A stretch of 64,000 nucleotides of DNA. It comes from Polytrichum commune. Lineage: Eukaryota > Streptophyta > Polytrichopsida > Polytrichales > Polytrichaceae. Shown here piece by piece: positions 38,379 to 49,122 of the stretch. The DNA is taken from the NCBI GenBank assembly GCA_950295325.1, contig OX485807.1, positions 22,479,666 to 22,543,665 on the forward strand, in the 5' to 3' direction. The notes under the pieces are model-generated. The model saw only the letters and a list, made by a program, of their open reading frames with translations. It had not been told where the DNA came from and did no database searches. Numbering within the stretch: the first letter of the stretch is position 1; the number at the start of each line of letters is the position of its first letter. The translations under genes were made by a program, and so were the position numbers.

Positions 38379-40461
38379 ATGGCGGCCTCTCTCACCGTCA
38401 GACCCGGCACTCCCTCCACATCTCTGCAACGTCTGTATCATGTCGAGAAGGTATGCCCCGGATTTCTCTTCACTGTCGCTGTTCAGCTGCAGGCCTTGAA
38501 CAATCTTATCAGCGTGACACAGAATGAAAGGAAGACGGTAAAGTGTGGTTTATATAATCGGGAGTGCATAGGAAAATGTGCCTGATGCAACTGTTCCTAC
38601 ATTGTCAATCTTTAAACGCTTCTAGCATGTTCATAGTAATTGTGTGATTTCACTTTATACTGGATGATGTCGTAAAACCTCCACAAATGCCTTTTCAAGT
38701 CGAGAAGAACAACTTTACAAGACAAAAAGCTATCATTATCTTCCAAAAAGTCGCACCACATTGTATATTCACGTTCATGTCGTACCCTATGTATGAGAGG
38801 CCCAAATCGGGCTCCAAGAGCGTTTAGGGGTCAAGATGGAGAGATGGACGCCAGTAACCGATTTGGAGATTGTTTTCAAGGTAGATGTTCTTCATATTCT
38901 CGTCGAAGGCTTCAGGCCTTGAACACTCTTGTCAATGTGACAAAAAATGATGGGAAGACTTCAAATGGCGGTTGCCATAATCCGGTGACTCCGGTGTTGC
39001 CCCCGGCGGCGGCGGCGGCTTCGAGTTGGTCTAAATCCATATGTTATCACAGGAATTAGAGGCCCCGGAAGACTACTGTCTCCTTTAGAGGTTAACAGCT
39101 TGAAGGGCCATAGACAAGCTGGCCTGCACGTATCTCTCTCCCAAGGGCAAACCCCTAGGTTTTCACATGTTTGGTTGAAAGTATCTGGGTCACCTGGATA
39201 CCCCTGCTATGATTGGGTAGACCATAAGTGGCAGGGTGCCCTGGACATCAAGTGCTAGGAAGGTCACCCACCTGATTATTATTCCAGCCTTAGGGGGCTT
39301 AAGCTTGGAGGAAAATGTGATTGTTGCAACTATGCTTACATAGTGAAGATGGAGGGAGTATGCAAGCAACTGACGAGGAGAGTGTTTTCAAGGTAGATAG
39401 TCTTGAATTAGCTGTGTTCCGAGTGTTGAGAAGAAGACAAGATAGAGCTAATGGGTTACTTTCTTTATGAACAGAAAATTGTGCGTACAGTGGAGCTTGC
39501 GGGTGCAGTGATGGAGGAGTTGGCCAAGGCAAGTGGCCCTCGCTCAGACGTTGTGACAGTTCAATGCCAAGAATTTATGCAAGCAGTTAAGGTATGCAAC
39601 TTACAATGTGACTTATTCTTTGAGCTGGTGACAGAACTTCCTGCGGCAAACCCTTGTAGTCAGTCGGTCTTTGGCAAAACAGAGACTGTCAGCTTCGAAT
39701 TCCTTGTAACTCTCATCAGAAGTAGTCGCACCTAAGTTAAGCAGGACTTAAAACAGATACTTTTCGCTCTGCACCTGCTTCTCATAGGATATGAAACATG
39801 CGATGAGTGCGAGATGATTAGCATATCCAGTTCAAGGTTGTATCCATTTTCCTTGTCATTTTTGGAGGTCGTATGAATATCTTACTCATTGTCAAAATCA
39901 GGGTTCTCTTTCCCCATTTAGTAAACATATAGGTCTTCCCAACCATGTGGACTATTGAGCCTAGAATGGTTAGCAAATATTGAGCATATACTCCAATTTC
40001 TTTAAACACACGTTTTTTTGGATGTCCATTCTTAGATCCACACACCACTCAAATATAGGTGTCTTTTAAAGATAAGTAGCTGAATTAGGCCTGCTCACCT
40101 TAATGTTTCTCATATCTAGTCTTCTTTTTACACCTTGAATGCTTTGTCCGTCGTAAGATTATGCTCTTCGTCTCTTCTCAAACTTTCACACCTTTCTGAC
40201 TTGTCTGTGTTTATCATACAGCTTCTTGGTGTAGTATCTATTGCAAGCCGAACTGACTTTGTCCTCTTGTGTGAACAGGAGATACAGACAACCTTGCGAG
40301 ATGAGATTAAGAGCATGTGTGAATACCGGCCATATGAAAATTCGGATTACTCTGCCAGAATAACGGCAGAAATCAGTGTAAAGAAGTTAGACTGTGTACT
40401 TAGTCAAATAAAAGCAATGCGAGAGGTTGTCTCCCAAGCTGAGGCTGCTGAACCTTCATAG
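38379..40461 (+). CDS. MED11: Mediator of RNA polymerase II transcription subunit 11
   Basis: MED11 is a small head-module subunit of the Mediator coactivator and pairs with MED22 in the nucleus. Three exons, 38379-38450, 39475-39591 and 40279-40461, give 123 aa, close to the usual plant length of about 115. All introns are phase 0 with GT-AG ends. Family hallmarks are SLQRLYHVEK, VELAGAVMEELAKASGP, CQEFMQAVK, TLRDEIKSMCEYRPYE and an Ala/Glu-rich C-terminus after KKLDCVLSQI. The ATG at 38,379 has an A at -3 and opens the only frame that joins the conserved LQRL helix. Intron 1, about 1 kb, holds a duplicated exon-like segment. Divergently oriented to CUL4. Confidence 0.93.
38493..38960 (+). 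repeat. Duplicated exon-like segment in MED11 intron 1
   Basis: Copy 1 (38,493-38,537) and copy 2 (38,916-38,960) both begin GCCTTGAACA after a CAG acceptor-like site, and both read in one frame as ALNxLxxVTxNxxKT. Their differences are mostly conservative (Asn/Thr, Ile/Val, Ser/Asn, Gln/Lys, Glu/Asp). Copy 1 has a good pyrimidine tract before it and GTAAAG after it. From the exon 1 donor it would leave an intron of only 42 nt, too short for normal plant splicing. Whether either is used is unknown. Confidence 0.5.
39770..40085. repeat. Dispersed repeat family C, copy 2, in MED11 intron 2
   Basis: Matches 36,455-37,300 and 55,280-55,640, for example ttccttgtcatttttggag and caccactcaaatataggtgt. 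Confidence 0.6.
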
Positions 40462-41268
40462 CTTTCCCACTTCCACTCCTGAATTCCCTGAGGTACTTGT
40501 ACACATCTTTACTTTTCTACTGTCATTTAGTCATGAAGAAAGGATTTCCATTCTTTGTAGCCCCTTGGAGAATCTGCGATTCATGTAGACATCCACTGCA
40601 TTAGACTTCAATACTTACCTGAAATGGACATTTCATTCCATTACATTCATTTATTGTGTCCAAACAGTATGCCGATATCTGGACATTTCTTACAGATCAT
40701 TGGTGATATAATGCCCTCATACAGTTTTGGAAGTTTGGCATGTTATGTCTCTTTTTCTTCTCCCATACACAGTTTTTATGAACTGCTGTCCTGAAGCACC
40801 AGGTAAGGTCCTTGTTGAGAAAGACCTTTGTCAATGCAACAAGTCTCTTTTCTACCACACATACATTATTGTCTAGTTATTGTGATGAAGCTGGTCCTTC
40901 TAAACTACACTATCAATCAACATTATTGTTTACTAATATACTAATCAACATGATCAGCATCAAATCGCACTAATTTTCTACTCTGCTAATTGAATCATCA
41001 CATGGCATTGTAGGACCTTGGTGGATTCCACAATGGACTGTTGAATGTTTAATTCAAATTTATGATTCCGGTTTGACACTGAAAACATTCCACCAGATTC
41101 CAACCGTGTCTTAATAAAAGAAAAGAAAGGATGGCCATTTGTACTAAGGTAGCACTCATCCCATTACTCATGATTGGATGCTCATTGGAAGCACTAATTG
41201 TAGTTGAAACATGACCCCCCTGGTTTCATGGTGGTTATGTACTAAGGTAAGCAGGCCTAATATGCTAA

Positions 41269-42446
41269 GAGCAAGCCCACTTGTTCCTGGATCTCCATCT
41301 GCATCTGCATCCGGCAATGAAAAGTGCCCTCCGTCCAGAATGCAGATGCAGACCCAGGCATATGTGCCACTCATTCTGCATCGCATTTTTCAAGTTCCTC
41401 TAAAATGATCGGTAGGTTTCTGAAGTCATGAACTTCAACCCGTTATTTCTCGAACTCATTTGCAAGTAAGTGAGCTGATGAATTCCCCCAGATTTGCCCT
41501 AATTCTCATGTGGTTATTTCTCAAATTCATTCTCAAGTAAGTAACCCAGCTGACGAATTCCCCCAGATTTACCCTAATTCTCATGTGGTTATTTCTCATG
41601 TGGTGATTTCTCGAACTCATTCTCAAGTAAGTAACCCAGCTCAACGAATTCCCCGAGATTTACCCCAACTCTCATGTGGTTATTTCACATGTGGTTATTT
41701 CTTGAACTAATTTTTAAGTAAGTAACCGAGCTCAAGAATTCCCCCAGATTTACCCCAACTCTCATGTGGTTATTTCACATGTGGTTATTTCTTGAACTAA
41801 TTTTTAAGTAAGTAACCGAGCTCAAGAATTCCCCCAGATTTACCCCAACTCTCATGTGGTTATTTCTCAAACTAATTTTCAAGTAAGTAGCCCAGCTCAA
41901 GAATTCCCCCAGATTTACCCCAACTCTCATGTGGTTATTTCTCAAACTAATTTTCAAGTAAGTAGCCCAGCTCAAGAATTCCCCCAGATTTACCCCAACT
42001 CTCATGTGGTTATTTCTCAAACTAATTTTCAAGTAAGTAGCCCAGCTCAACAATTCCCCCAGATTTACCCCAACTCTCATGTGGGTATTTCTCTTGCGGT
42101 TATGTCTCGAACTAATTTTCAAGTAAGTAACCCAGGTCAACAATTCCTCCAGATTTACCCTAATTCTCATGTGGTTATTTATCGAATTCACCTATAAGTA
42201 AGAAAGTGAGATGTAGAATTCACGCAGGTGGCTTGTTTTATTTGACGTGTGTCTTAATGGGCCGTGTCTTATTGAAATAGCAGACTCCCTGCATAAGTTG
42301 ACGTTATGCAGGGAGGGTTGTTGTGCCTGCAATACTTTTCATCCCGATTTAGAATATACAGGGACCACTGGGCGTCATTCCTGCATCTGCATCGCGGATG
42401 TAAAAGTGGAGATGCAGATGCGGATGCAGGGTGAGTGGCCTTGCCC
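41269..42446. mobile_element. TIR element with TAA duplication carrying a minisatellite
   Basis: The left end, GAGCAAGCCCACTTGTTCCT, is mirrored at the right end, whose reverse complement begins GGGCAAGGCCACTCACCCTG. Inverted GCATCTGCATC-type subterminal blocks sit at 41,290-41,350 and 42,380-42,432. TAA flanks both sides (41,266-41,268 and 42,447-42,449), as in PIF/Harbinger-type insertions. No transposase. Most of the interior is the 75/90-bp tandem array. The TIRs are imperfect, so the class assignment is tentative. Confidence 0.55.
41455..42200. repeat. Minisatellite, 75/90-bp units, nine copies
   Basis: The anchor agatttaccc (agatttgccc in the first copy) occurs near 41,490, 41,566, 41,656, 41,746, 41,836, 41,911, 41,986, 42,061 and 42,151. 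Spacings are about 75 bp, or 90 bp where a 15-bp ATGTGGTTATTTC-type block is doubled. Because 75 and 90 are multiples of three, reading frames stay open on both strands, giving repeated peptides such as SHVVISQTNFQVSSPAQEF. I regard these as by-products. Almost every unit contains CAAGTAAGTA, close to a 5' splice site consensus. Confidence 0.95.
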
Positions 42447-43954
42447 TAACTTATTTTACTTAAACACCTGTAATGAAATGGTGTGTGGTTAGGTGTCCAA
42501 GGACAAACACGAACTGAGATTGGGCTACATTTTGAAAATTTGTTAACTGTTCTAGGTTTGATAGTTAACATAATTGGTGGGTGGGGGAGGGTTTCTATAT
42601 GATCATTCAAGAAGAAAGAGGATGCTCACTTTGACAATGAATATGATGTTGATATGAGTTCTCAAAAAATTATGAGAAGGATGGCTACAGCCTCGATTTG
42701 GAATTGCTAATCATCTCCTACCAATTGTGTTGTCAATATCTTAGGAGAAGCTAAACGGTAGGTTGTGGGGGTTGGGGCAAACCAGTACACTGAATCCTTG
42801 GAGGCAAGGGTTTAGGCATCCAACAAGGAACGAGTGTATGGGTTGGTTTGGGGGGACGTTAAATACCCCCCCACGAACTTTTCGGACTGTCAAAGTTGGG
42901 CTGGGGCAGCCGCCCGGCCCGAAAATCTGAATTTTTTGGACCCGACCGAAAATTGCTGCCCGCCCGCCCGATTTCGAAAAAACCATTGCCCTTGCATTCT
43001 TGAAGGCCACTTACTCACAAATCCCATATTGAGTGCACTTCACCTTCAAGGGCCAAAATCCTCAATGTTAGTGAGGGTTTTGTAATATTTTTGACTTCCA
43101 AGTTAATTACATGTTTTATTGACGGTTTCACTTTGATAATGAAACCCAAGTCAATTGCTTATTTACTCAATGAAAGTGAAATAAGAATATGAAAGTGTCA
43201 ATCCTCATGGACATTAACAAGTGTTCGCATAGGACTGGGGCGACAATTTCTCCTCATCACCTTCGACACCACGTAGGTAACTCGATAACATTCGGTACCA
43301 TTTCGATCAACAACCCTAAACAAAACTATAGTCTGAACTTCGATTACATCTGTGAATAGGACAGAAGTAGTGGTTTAGAGACATGACCCAACTCACGTCG
43401 CGCCTGACCAATTTCTGTCGGCTTCGTTTACGAGGTACTGAATCGTGACAACACAAGGCATGCTTACAGCACGACATACCAGAACCCTAGACCACATCTT
43501 GTCATATAACAAAAACAAGACCGTCACAGAAATCTATCTACAGAAAGCCTAAAATTACCACCACAGGCGCAAACTATTCACCGAACACTCTCTCGCTCAC
43601 ACATAAACACACACAGGCCCTTGAGAAAATTAGAGACCATGAGGGTCTCCATAGATTAAGTACTAGAGAAGAGCGGGGGAAGGAAATACAACCCTAAGGA
43701 GCAACTCAAACCCTACTCAATCAAAATGGGATTCGAGAGAAGGGAAAATAATTCAATGTGACTCCTGCTCAAGTTGAGCTCTCTTAAAAATGCGAGTAAG
43801 AACGCCAGGCGTAGATATAAACATGATGGAATCAATTGTGGCTTATAAATTACAAAAGCCATGACCGATTAAATTCATGGTCAGATTGCACAAACACATC
43901 TGTGAACAGTCTTACAAGCCACTCTCCTGGTTTCTTTTGATTGGATCCCCGATA

Positions 43955-44151
43955 GGGGAGGGTTGCACCAGCGAAGGAAGTAGTGCAATACCATCGCGAC
44001 GCTCACGGGCTCCAACAGCAAGCTGCATAGTAAGCCCGCACCCGAGAAAAATTAGATTAATATCATGAAGCTCGATGAGCTTCGTATCAGATATTAAACT
44101 GATAAGAACAGATACTACACTTGATCTTAGCCAAAAGGCCGAGAAAGGTAT
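43955..44151 (-). ncRNA. U2: U2 spliceosomal snRNA
   Basis: Reading the minus strand from 44,151, the RNA starts ATACCTTTCTCGGCCTTTTG and continues with the canonical 5' domain, including GTAGTA, which pairs with the intron branch site, and the stem IIa sequence. Stem IIb is covariant (GAAGCTC/GAGCTTC) and differs from the Arabidopsis stem while keeping pairing. An Sm-site-like AATTTTTC follows, then a CGGGCT/AGCCCG stem and a 3' loop with TATTGCACTACTTC, the U2B'' site. Length is about 197 nt; plant U2 is about 196. The 3' end is approximate. No damaging change is visible, so it may be functional. Confidence 0.95.
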
Positions 44152-44228
44152 ACTTCTCCCTCTTCCGCCTCCTCTCATATACTCGCCCTCTCTGCTCTCC
44201 ACCACTCAAACCTTAAGGGACAACAATC
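44152..44228 (-). promoter_or_regulatory. U2 snRNA promoter: TATA-like box and possible USE
   Basis: Upstream of the U2 start, on the minus strand, GAGTATATGAG lies at about -26 to -36 (44,177-44,187), where plant snRNA TATA boxes sit. GTCCCTTAAGG at about -62 to -72 shares the GTCCC start of the plant upstream sequence element RTCCCACATCG, but only partly. The spacing between the two is compatible with a Pol II snRNA promoter. The USE assignment is weak. Confidence 0.5.
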
Positions 44229-44725
44229 ACGTGCAGCTCTCCACTTCCTCTTCAAAAGAAAGAAAGACAAGAAGAAGAAGAACTCCGGTCTCCGGGGGAG
44301 GCCGGAGTGAAAAAGAAAGACAGACAAAAGTAGGCACACACCAGCACTTTGATTGCGTTACTTTAATTTCTCCAAACAAGAGCTACAGCATACTTGAATA
44401 TAACCCATCAGCTGTGTTTTCCTGCTCCGACCTTCCTTGGTCCATGGAGTCTCCGGAGGCTCAAATCAAGACGCCTCTCCTACAATAGTCACACCAGAGT
44501 TACAAGATATCTTCGATTCTGTAACAAAACTTCCGTTTCTCTCAGAAAGAACAAACCGTAATGCACTGACATGAAGTCAACTAGAAATTTCCGAGCGACA
44601 AATCCTACGAAGGTGTCGTCTGTTTGTTGGCCTTTCTCACATGGAAATCACACAAGTTACACAAATAAACATTCTTCCATAATAAGAATCTGCAATGCGC
44701 AAGGATAAGTTTGCAAGATATAAAC

Positions 44726-45896
44726 GGCAGACGATATGCTACCCCCTACGAGCTTTTCGGGGGGGGAATATTCTGCCAGGGGGCAGCCCCCGACATTTTT
44801 CCTGCACCCGCCCGAAAACTGCTGCCCGCCCGCCCGATTTCGAAAAAACTAGTGTACTTGCATTTTTGAAGGCTACTTGTTCACAAATCCCATATTGAGT
44901 GCACTTCATTTTCAAGGTCTCAAATCCAATATATAAGTTCACTTCCATTGAGTAAATAAGCAATTGACTAGATTTCATTTTCAAAGTGAAACCGTCAATA
45001 AAGCATGTAATTAACTTGGAAGTCAAAAATATTACAAAATCCTCATTACCGCTGAGGTTATAATTTTTGTCGCTTACAATTGAAGGGGACTTTGTCATTC
45101 TAAAATGAAACTATATTTTATTTATTTTATTTTTTAATAATTTATAATATATTTAATACCTTCTACTATCACAAAGTTTTCATATGCATTTAAACTAGTT
45201 AAGTAAGATTGAATGCAACTAAGTCTAATAATTTTTTATTAATCCTAATTATAGAAACACAAAAGGACACTGTATAGGGTGTAGTACACGGCTTTGGACA
45301 TCGAGGAACACATAAGCACTGTGAAGAACATGGATGTCATTCATCGTCCTTCATCGTTTTTCATGTGTCCTTCATCGTCGCGAATATGTTAGACTTAGTT
45401 GCATTCAATCTTACTTAACTAGTTTAAATGCATATGAAAACTTTGTGATAGTAGAAGGTATTAAATATATTATAAATTATTAAAAAATAAAATAAATAAA
45501 ATATAGTTTCATTTTAGAATGACAAAGTCCCCTTCAATTGTAAGCGACAAAAATTATAACCTCAGCGGTAATGAGGATTTTGTAATATTTTTGACTTCCA
45601 AGTTAATTACATGCTTTATTGACGGTTTCACTTTGAAAATGAAATCTAGTCAATTGCTTATTTACTCAATGGAAGTGAACATATATATTGGATTTGAGAC
45701 CTTGAAAATGAAGTGCACTCAATATGGGATTTGTGGACAAGTAGCCTTCAAAAATGCAAGTACACTAGTTTTTTCGAAATCCGGCGGGCGGGCGGGCAGC
45801 AGTTTTCGGGCGGGTGCAGGAAAAATGTCGGGGGCTGCCCCCTGACAGAATATTCCCCCCCCCGAAAAGCTCGTAGGGGGTAGCATATCGTCTGCC
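44726..45896. mobile_element. Palindromic Mutator-like element nested in the U2-carrying element
   Basis: Arms 44,726-45,228 and 45,389-45,896 are inverted copies, nearly identical over about 500 bp, around a 160-bp loop. The ends begin GGCAGACGATATGCTACCCC. GATATAAAC flanks both sides (44,717-44,725 and 45,897-45,905), a perfect 9-bp target duplication. The subterminal region (cgagcttttcgg, then cccgcccgcccgatttcgaaa) is homologous to the TIR of the enclosing element, so both belong to one family. A short frame beginning MTKSPSIVSDKN appears in each arm only because they are copies. No transposase. Confidence 0.9.
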
Positions 45897-47249
45897 GATA
45901 TAAACCCCAAGGAATCATATTGACGCACAGCAAGTAGAGTAGATTCTCATCAATTCTCAACTGGAATGTCAGTTTGAGAAAAATGCTTGACGCGACAAAT
46001 GTAAATTGCAATAGAATATTGCGGTTTTCTCACTACAGTTTGAAAATTTGAGCAAAGTGCCAACTTTCGTAATTGGTTGTATCACGTGATTCGAACTATG
46101 GTATGCCTGTAAAGAGTATCATGTTCAAGTCCAACTTCCAAGCTCGCGAGTGACTTAGTTTTCAGGAATCTCGAATAGCACACACAGATTCATGATGTGC
46201 CAAGAGAGGAGTGTTGAATGTAATCCATGTGGATGGCACAAAATGAAAATGGTAGTTTGAATGAGAAATCTTACTCATCTGAAGCACTTTGAGTGAATGA
46301 TAATGGGGCCAATATATGACGCCTATGTGGAAAGTTGCAAAATAATAGAGATGTAATGTGCAACATGGAATACAAACATTTGAAATTGTCACAGTTGTGG
46401 TGTTGGGTGTAAGCATGGCAAAGTGGACTAAAAAAATGCTCCGGTATACTAAAACCATAATTTATTTGGTCAAAGGCCTAAAAGTAGTAGCAAAACGTTG
46501 TTTAAATTGGATTTTTATTCATGATGACCTTTGTTGTTGTGTTGAATACTCAAATGTAGAACATCAAGTTGAGATTTTCAATACTTATCATTAGAAGTGA
46601 AGGTGAAGTGCACTCAATATGGGATTTGTGAGTAAGTGGCCTTCAAGAATGCAAGGGCAATGGTTTTTTCGAAATCGGGCGGGCGGGCAGCAGTTTTCGG
46701 TCGGGTCCAAAAAATTCAGATTTTCTGGCCGGGCGGCTACCCCAGCCCGACTCTGACAGTCCGAAAAATTCGTGGGGGGGTATTTAACGTCCCCCGTTGG
46801 TTTGCCCAAATCAATTTGTGGGCATATGTGACAATTTGGGCCAAATCTGCACTTTAGGGTGGGGGGTGTTGGGGGGGGGGGAAGGAGGGTCCCACATAGA
46901 TTAGAATACACCATTTTCAAATTAGAGTCAAGTGGGCCAAGGTAAAAGAAATTTGACCTTGATATGTGCTTGACTTTGGGGAGCTTGGGTTTAAGGTTGA
47001 TCCTCTCCATTCTAAGATAGAATTGTCTATTTTCAAAACCAATAAAAAATGACAGATTTAAAATGCTTGAAAATGTTGTTTCCTATCAGAGTTGAAAATG
47101 GACAATTTTATGCTCAAAAAGAGGAACCAACCTCAATATAAACCAAACTTCCCAAGGTTAGGCACATGTCGAGGCCAATTTTTTTTTACTTGGCCTAAGA
47201 TAGATGGGTCTTAAGTGGCTTGTTTTCTTAGTCGGACCCTTATGTGGTT

Positions 47250-47560
47250 TGGTGAGGATCAAAGAGCAAACATCATAAAGACACATGTTTAAAAGACATT
47301 GGACTACATTGTCAAATATTAATAACTACTCTACATTCAATAGTGAGCACAATTGGAAGGACCATGTATAAAGTTTAGAAGTCAACAAACATGCAATTTT
47401 AATAACTAAATCAGGGAAGGTTTGATTTTCAATCTAGTTTATGCGGATGTTTCACCACAAATTTTGCTAATGCAGCATGAGTTTTGTTGTGTAAATCTAG
47501 TCGGTAGAAGTTTGAGAACATGAAAAACGAACCAAGTAATATCCACATACCACATTGATC
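47250..47560. repeat. Dispersed repeat family B, copy 3
   Basis: Colinear with 22,290-22,600: a ggatcaaagagcaaacatca block, tcaatagtgagcacaattgg, and gatgtttcaccacaaatttt near the end. Confidence 0.55.
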
Positions 47561-47649
47561 CCCTAATGTGTATGACTCCCACATAGAGCATGCTTCAATC
47601 GTGGTTGAACAAAACATGCTTGTTGGGCTTCACGACTCCATGTTACATA

Positions 47650-47960
47650 TACTCTAAACTCCATAATTTCAACCTCCTTAACGCCACTCCTTCTCTTATA
47701 TCTTGAAACCCTAGGGGATGAATGTTCTTAGCTTAAATCTCACTCCTTATTGTCATGTTTCCCTCATGTTTATCATGGGTTTCGACATTGAAATAAACTA
47801 CCAAAGAATTCAAACCACACTCTCACACGCATCAAATTGTCATCATTTTAATTACTATCATTATTGCAATGTTGACTTTGCGTTGCTCCATTATATCACA
47901 TGCTACACTATTTCTCTTTTATCACATGTCCATGTTAACACTATAAAACTCCTTAACCCT
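47650..47960. repeat. Repeat with inverted partner at 52,780-52,990
   Basis: Contains ctctaaactccataatttca at its left, then gaaaccctagggga..gaatgttc and aatctcactccttattgtca. The same order occurs reverse-complemented at 52,780-52,990. The CTCTAAACTCCGTAATATCA-like motif also occurs, in varying orientation, near 48,805, 50,159, 52,514 and 52,967, and looks like the terminus of a repeat family. Confidence 0.5.
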
Positions 47961-48089
47961 TAAATGCTCATGCAACCCAAAATGGGTCGTTGCCTAATAT
48001 CTTGATGGGGTTTGGGAGCACTAGGTGGCAATCTTTGTGGATGGAAGTTATCTACTTGGTGTAGGGTGGTGCCCACTACCATATGGGCC

Positions 48090-48780
48090 ACAATAACATA
48101 TAAAATCCTCATACTCCAAGCATGTAGGACTTTGGTTGATTTGAAATTGATTCTTTTGGGAGGCGGTCCCATGAGTTGCCCAAATGTAAGGAGCCAACAT
48201 GGTTCGCATATGATGCCCCATTTGGATGGGATTTTCCCCTCAGTTAAAGGTGATGGTTTGCACAACTTGGCCATATGGATTTAGAAAAAAATCTAGTGCA
48301 CATGTTGCCTACTCCATGACAAGGTGAAAATCTCCCATATTGACCTCATGTGGCTCTCCAACTTTGAGGGTGACAGACTTCATCTAAATTTTCTCAAAAA
48401 AACCCAAATTTCTAGCAGTACTCCATTTTTCATCCACATAACATATTATGGCAAAGTTGCCAGCTATCAAATATTTGTGGCATGATCGGAATGGTCATGG
48501 AAGAAGAAAAAAAAAAACCCCATAGTTTTTCTTTAGCTACGTACCCCTAGGATGAAGGCCATGTTCATATGTTTATCTAACCTGAAAAAGGTGATTCGAT
48601 TGACCTCAAAAGGTTTCCACAACAAGAATATATGGTAGTCTAGTTCACATATGTACGGTTGGATTTCAAAAACATAGGATCTATGTTGTTGACAAAAGCA
48701 TTCAGCACTGGTAAAGGAAACACCTAAGAATGGAATATGAAAGCTTGAGTGTACGTGTAAGGGTTGATATCATGTGCACT
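48090..48780. repeat. Dispersed repeat, copy 2 (partner at 1-715)
   Basis: Same-orientation copy of the sequence at the left window edge, sharing catactccaagcatgtagga and gggaggcggtcccatg. Diverged; no coding signal. Confidence 0.65.
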
Positions 48781-49089
48781 TTGGTTGCCATAAGCGTAAT
48801 ATCACGGAGTTCAGAGTGTATGTTGAGTCAAGGGTCAAAAGATATTGGTCAAAGTTGAAGTCTTCACTGGGCTTTTTAGGCAACACACACTGGCGGCGTA
48901 CTAAATTGAAGCAGCCTCCCTTACAAGGATGTCAAGTCAACATTCATGGTGGGAATGAATAACTTAATTCATGGATGTCCAAGTCAGTTGAGAGGAGGGG
49001 GGGGGGGGGGTGTGTGTGTGTGTGTTCAATATTATAGTCTTCAACACATGTCAAATGCCATTTTGGCTGACATAGAAGTAAGTTTTTTT

Positions 49090-49122
<33 letters not shown>

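Larger units (their letters stand above)
42851..46795. mobile_element. Non-autonomous Mutator-like element carrying a U2 snRNA gene
   Basis: TIRs of about 198 bp, 42,851-43,048 and 46,598-46,795 inverted, differ at only a handful of positions. They begin GGGGGACGTTAAATACCCCC. Immediately outside, GTTGGTTTG occurs at 42,842-42,850 and again at 46,796-46,804: a perfect 9-bp target duplication, the hallmark of Mutator-superfamily transposition together with long TIRs. No transposase gene is present, so mobility would need a partner. The interior holds a complete U2 snRNA gene and a nested element of the same family at 44,726-45,896. The rest of the interior (43,200-43,950) is unrecognised. Confidence 0.88.

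Noticed and set aside
41775-42197. Long open frames on both strands encoding 25-residue repeats
   Set aside because: They arise from a minisatellite with unit lengths divisible by three; no start context, domain or splice support.
44739-45845. Twin frames of 119 and 108 codons with the same protein beginning MTKSPSIVSDKN
   Set aside because: They are the two arms of the palindromic element read on opposite strands; no transposase or host similarity.
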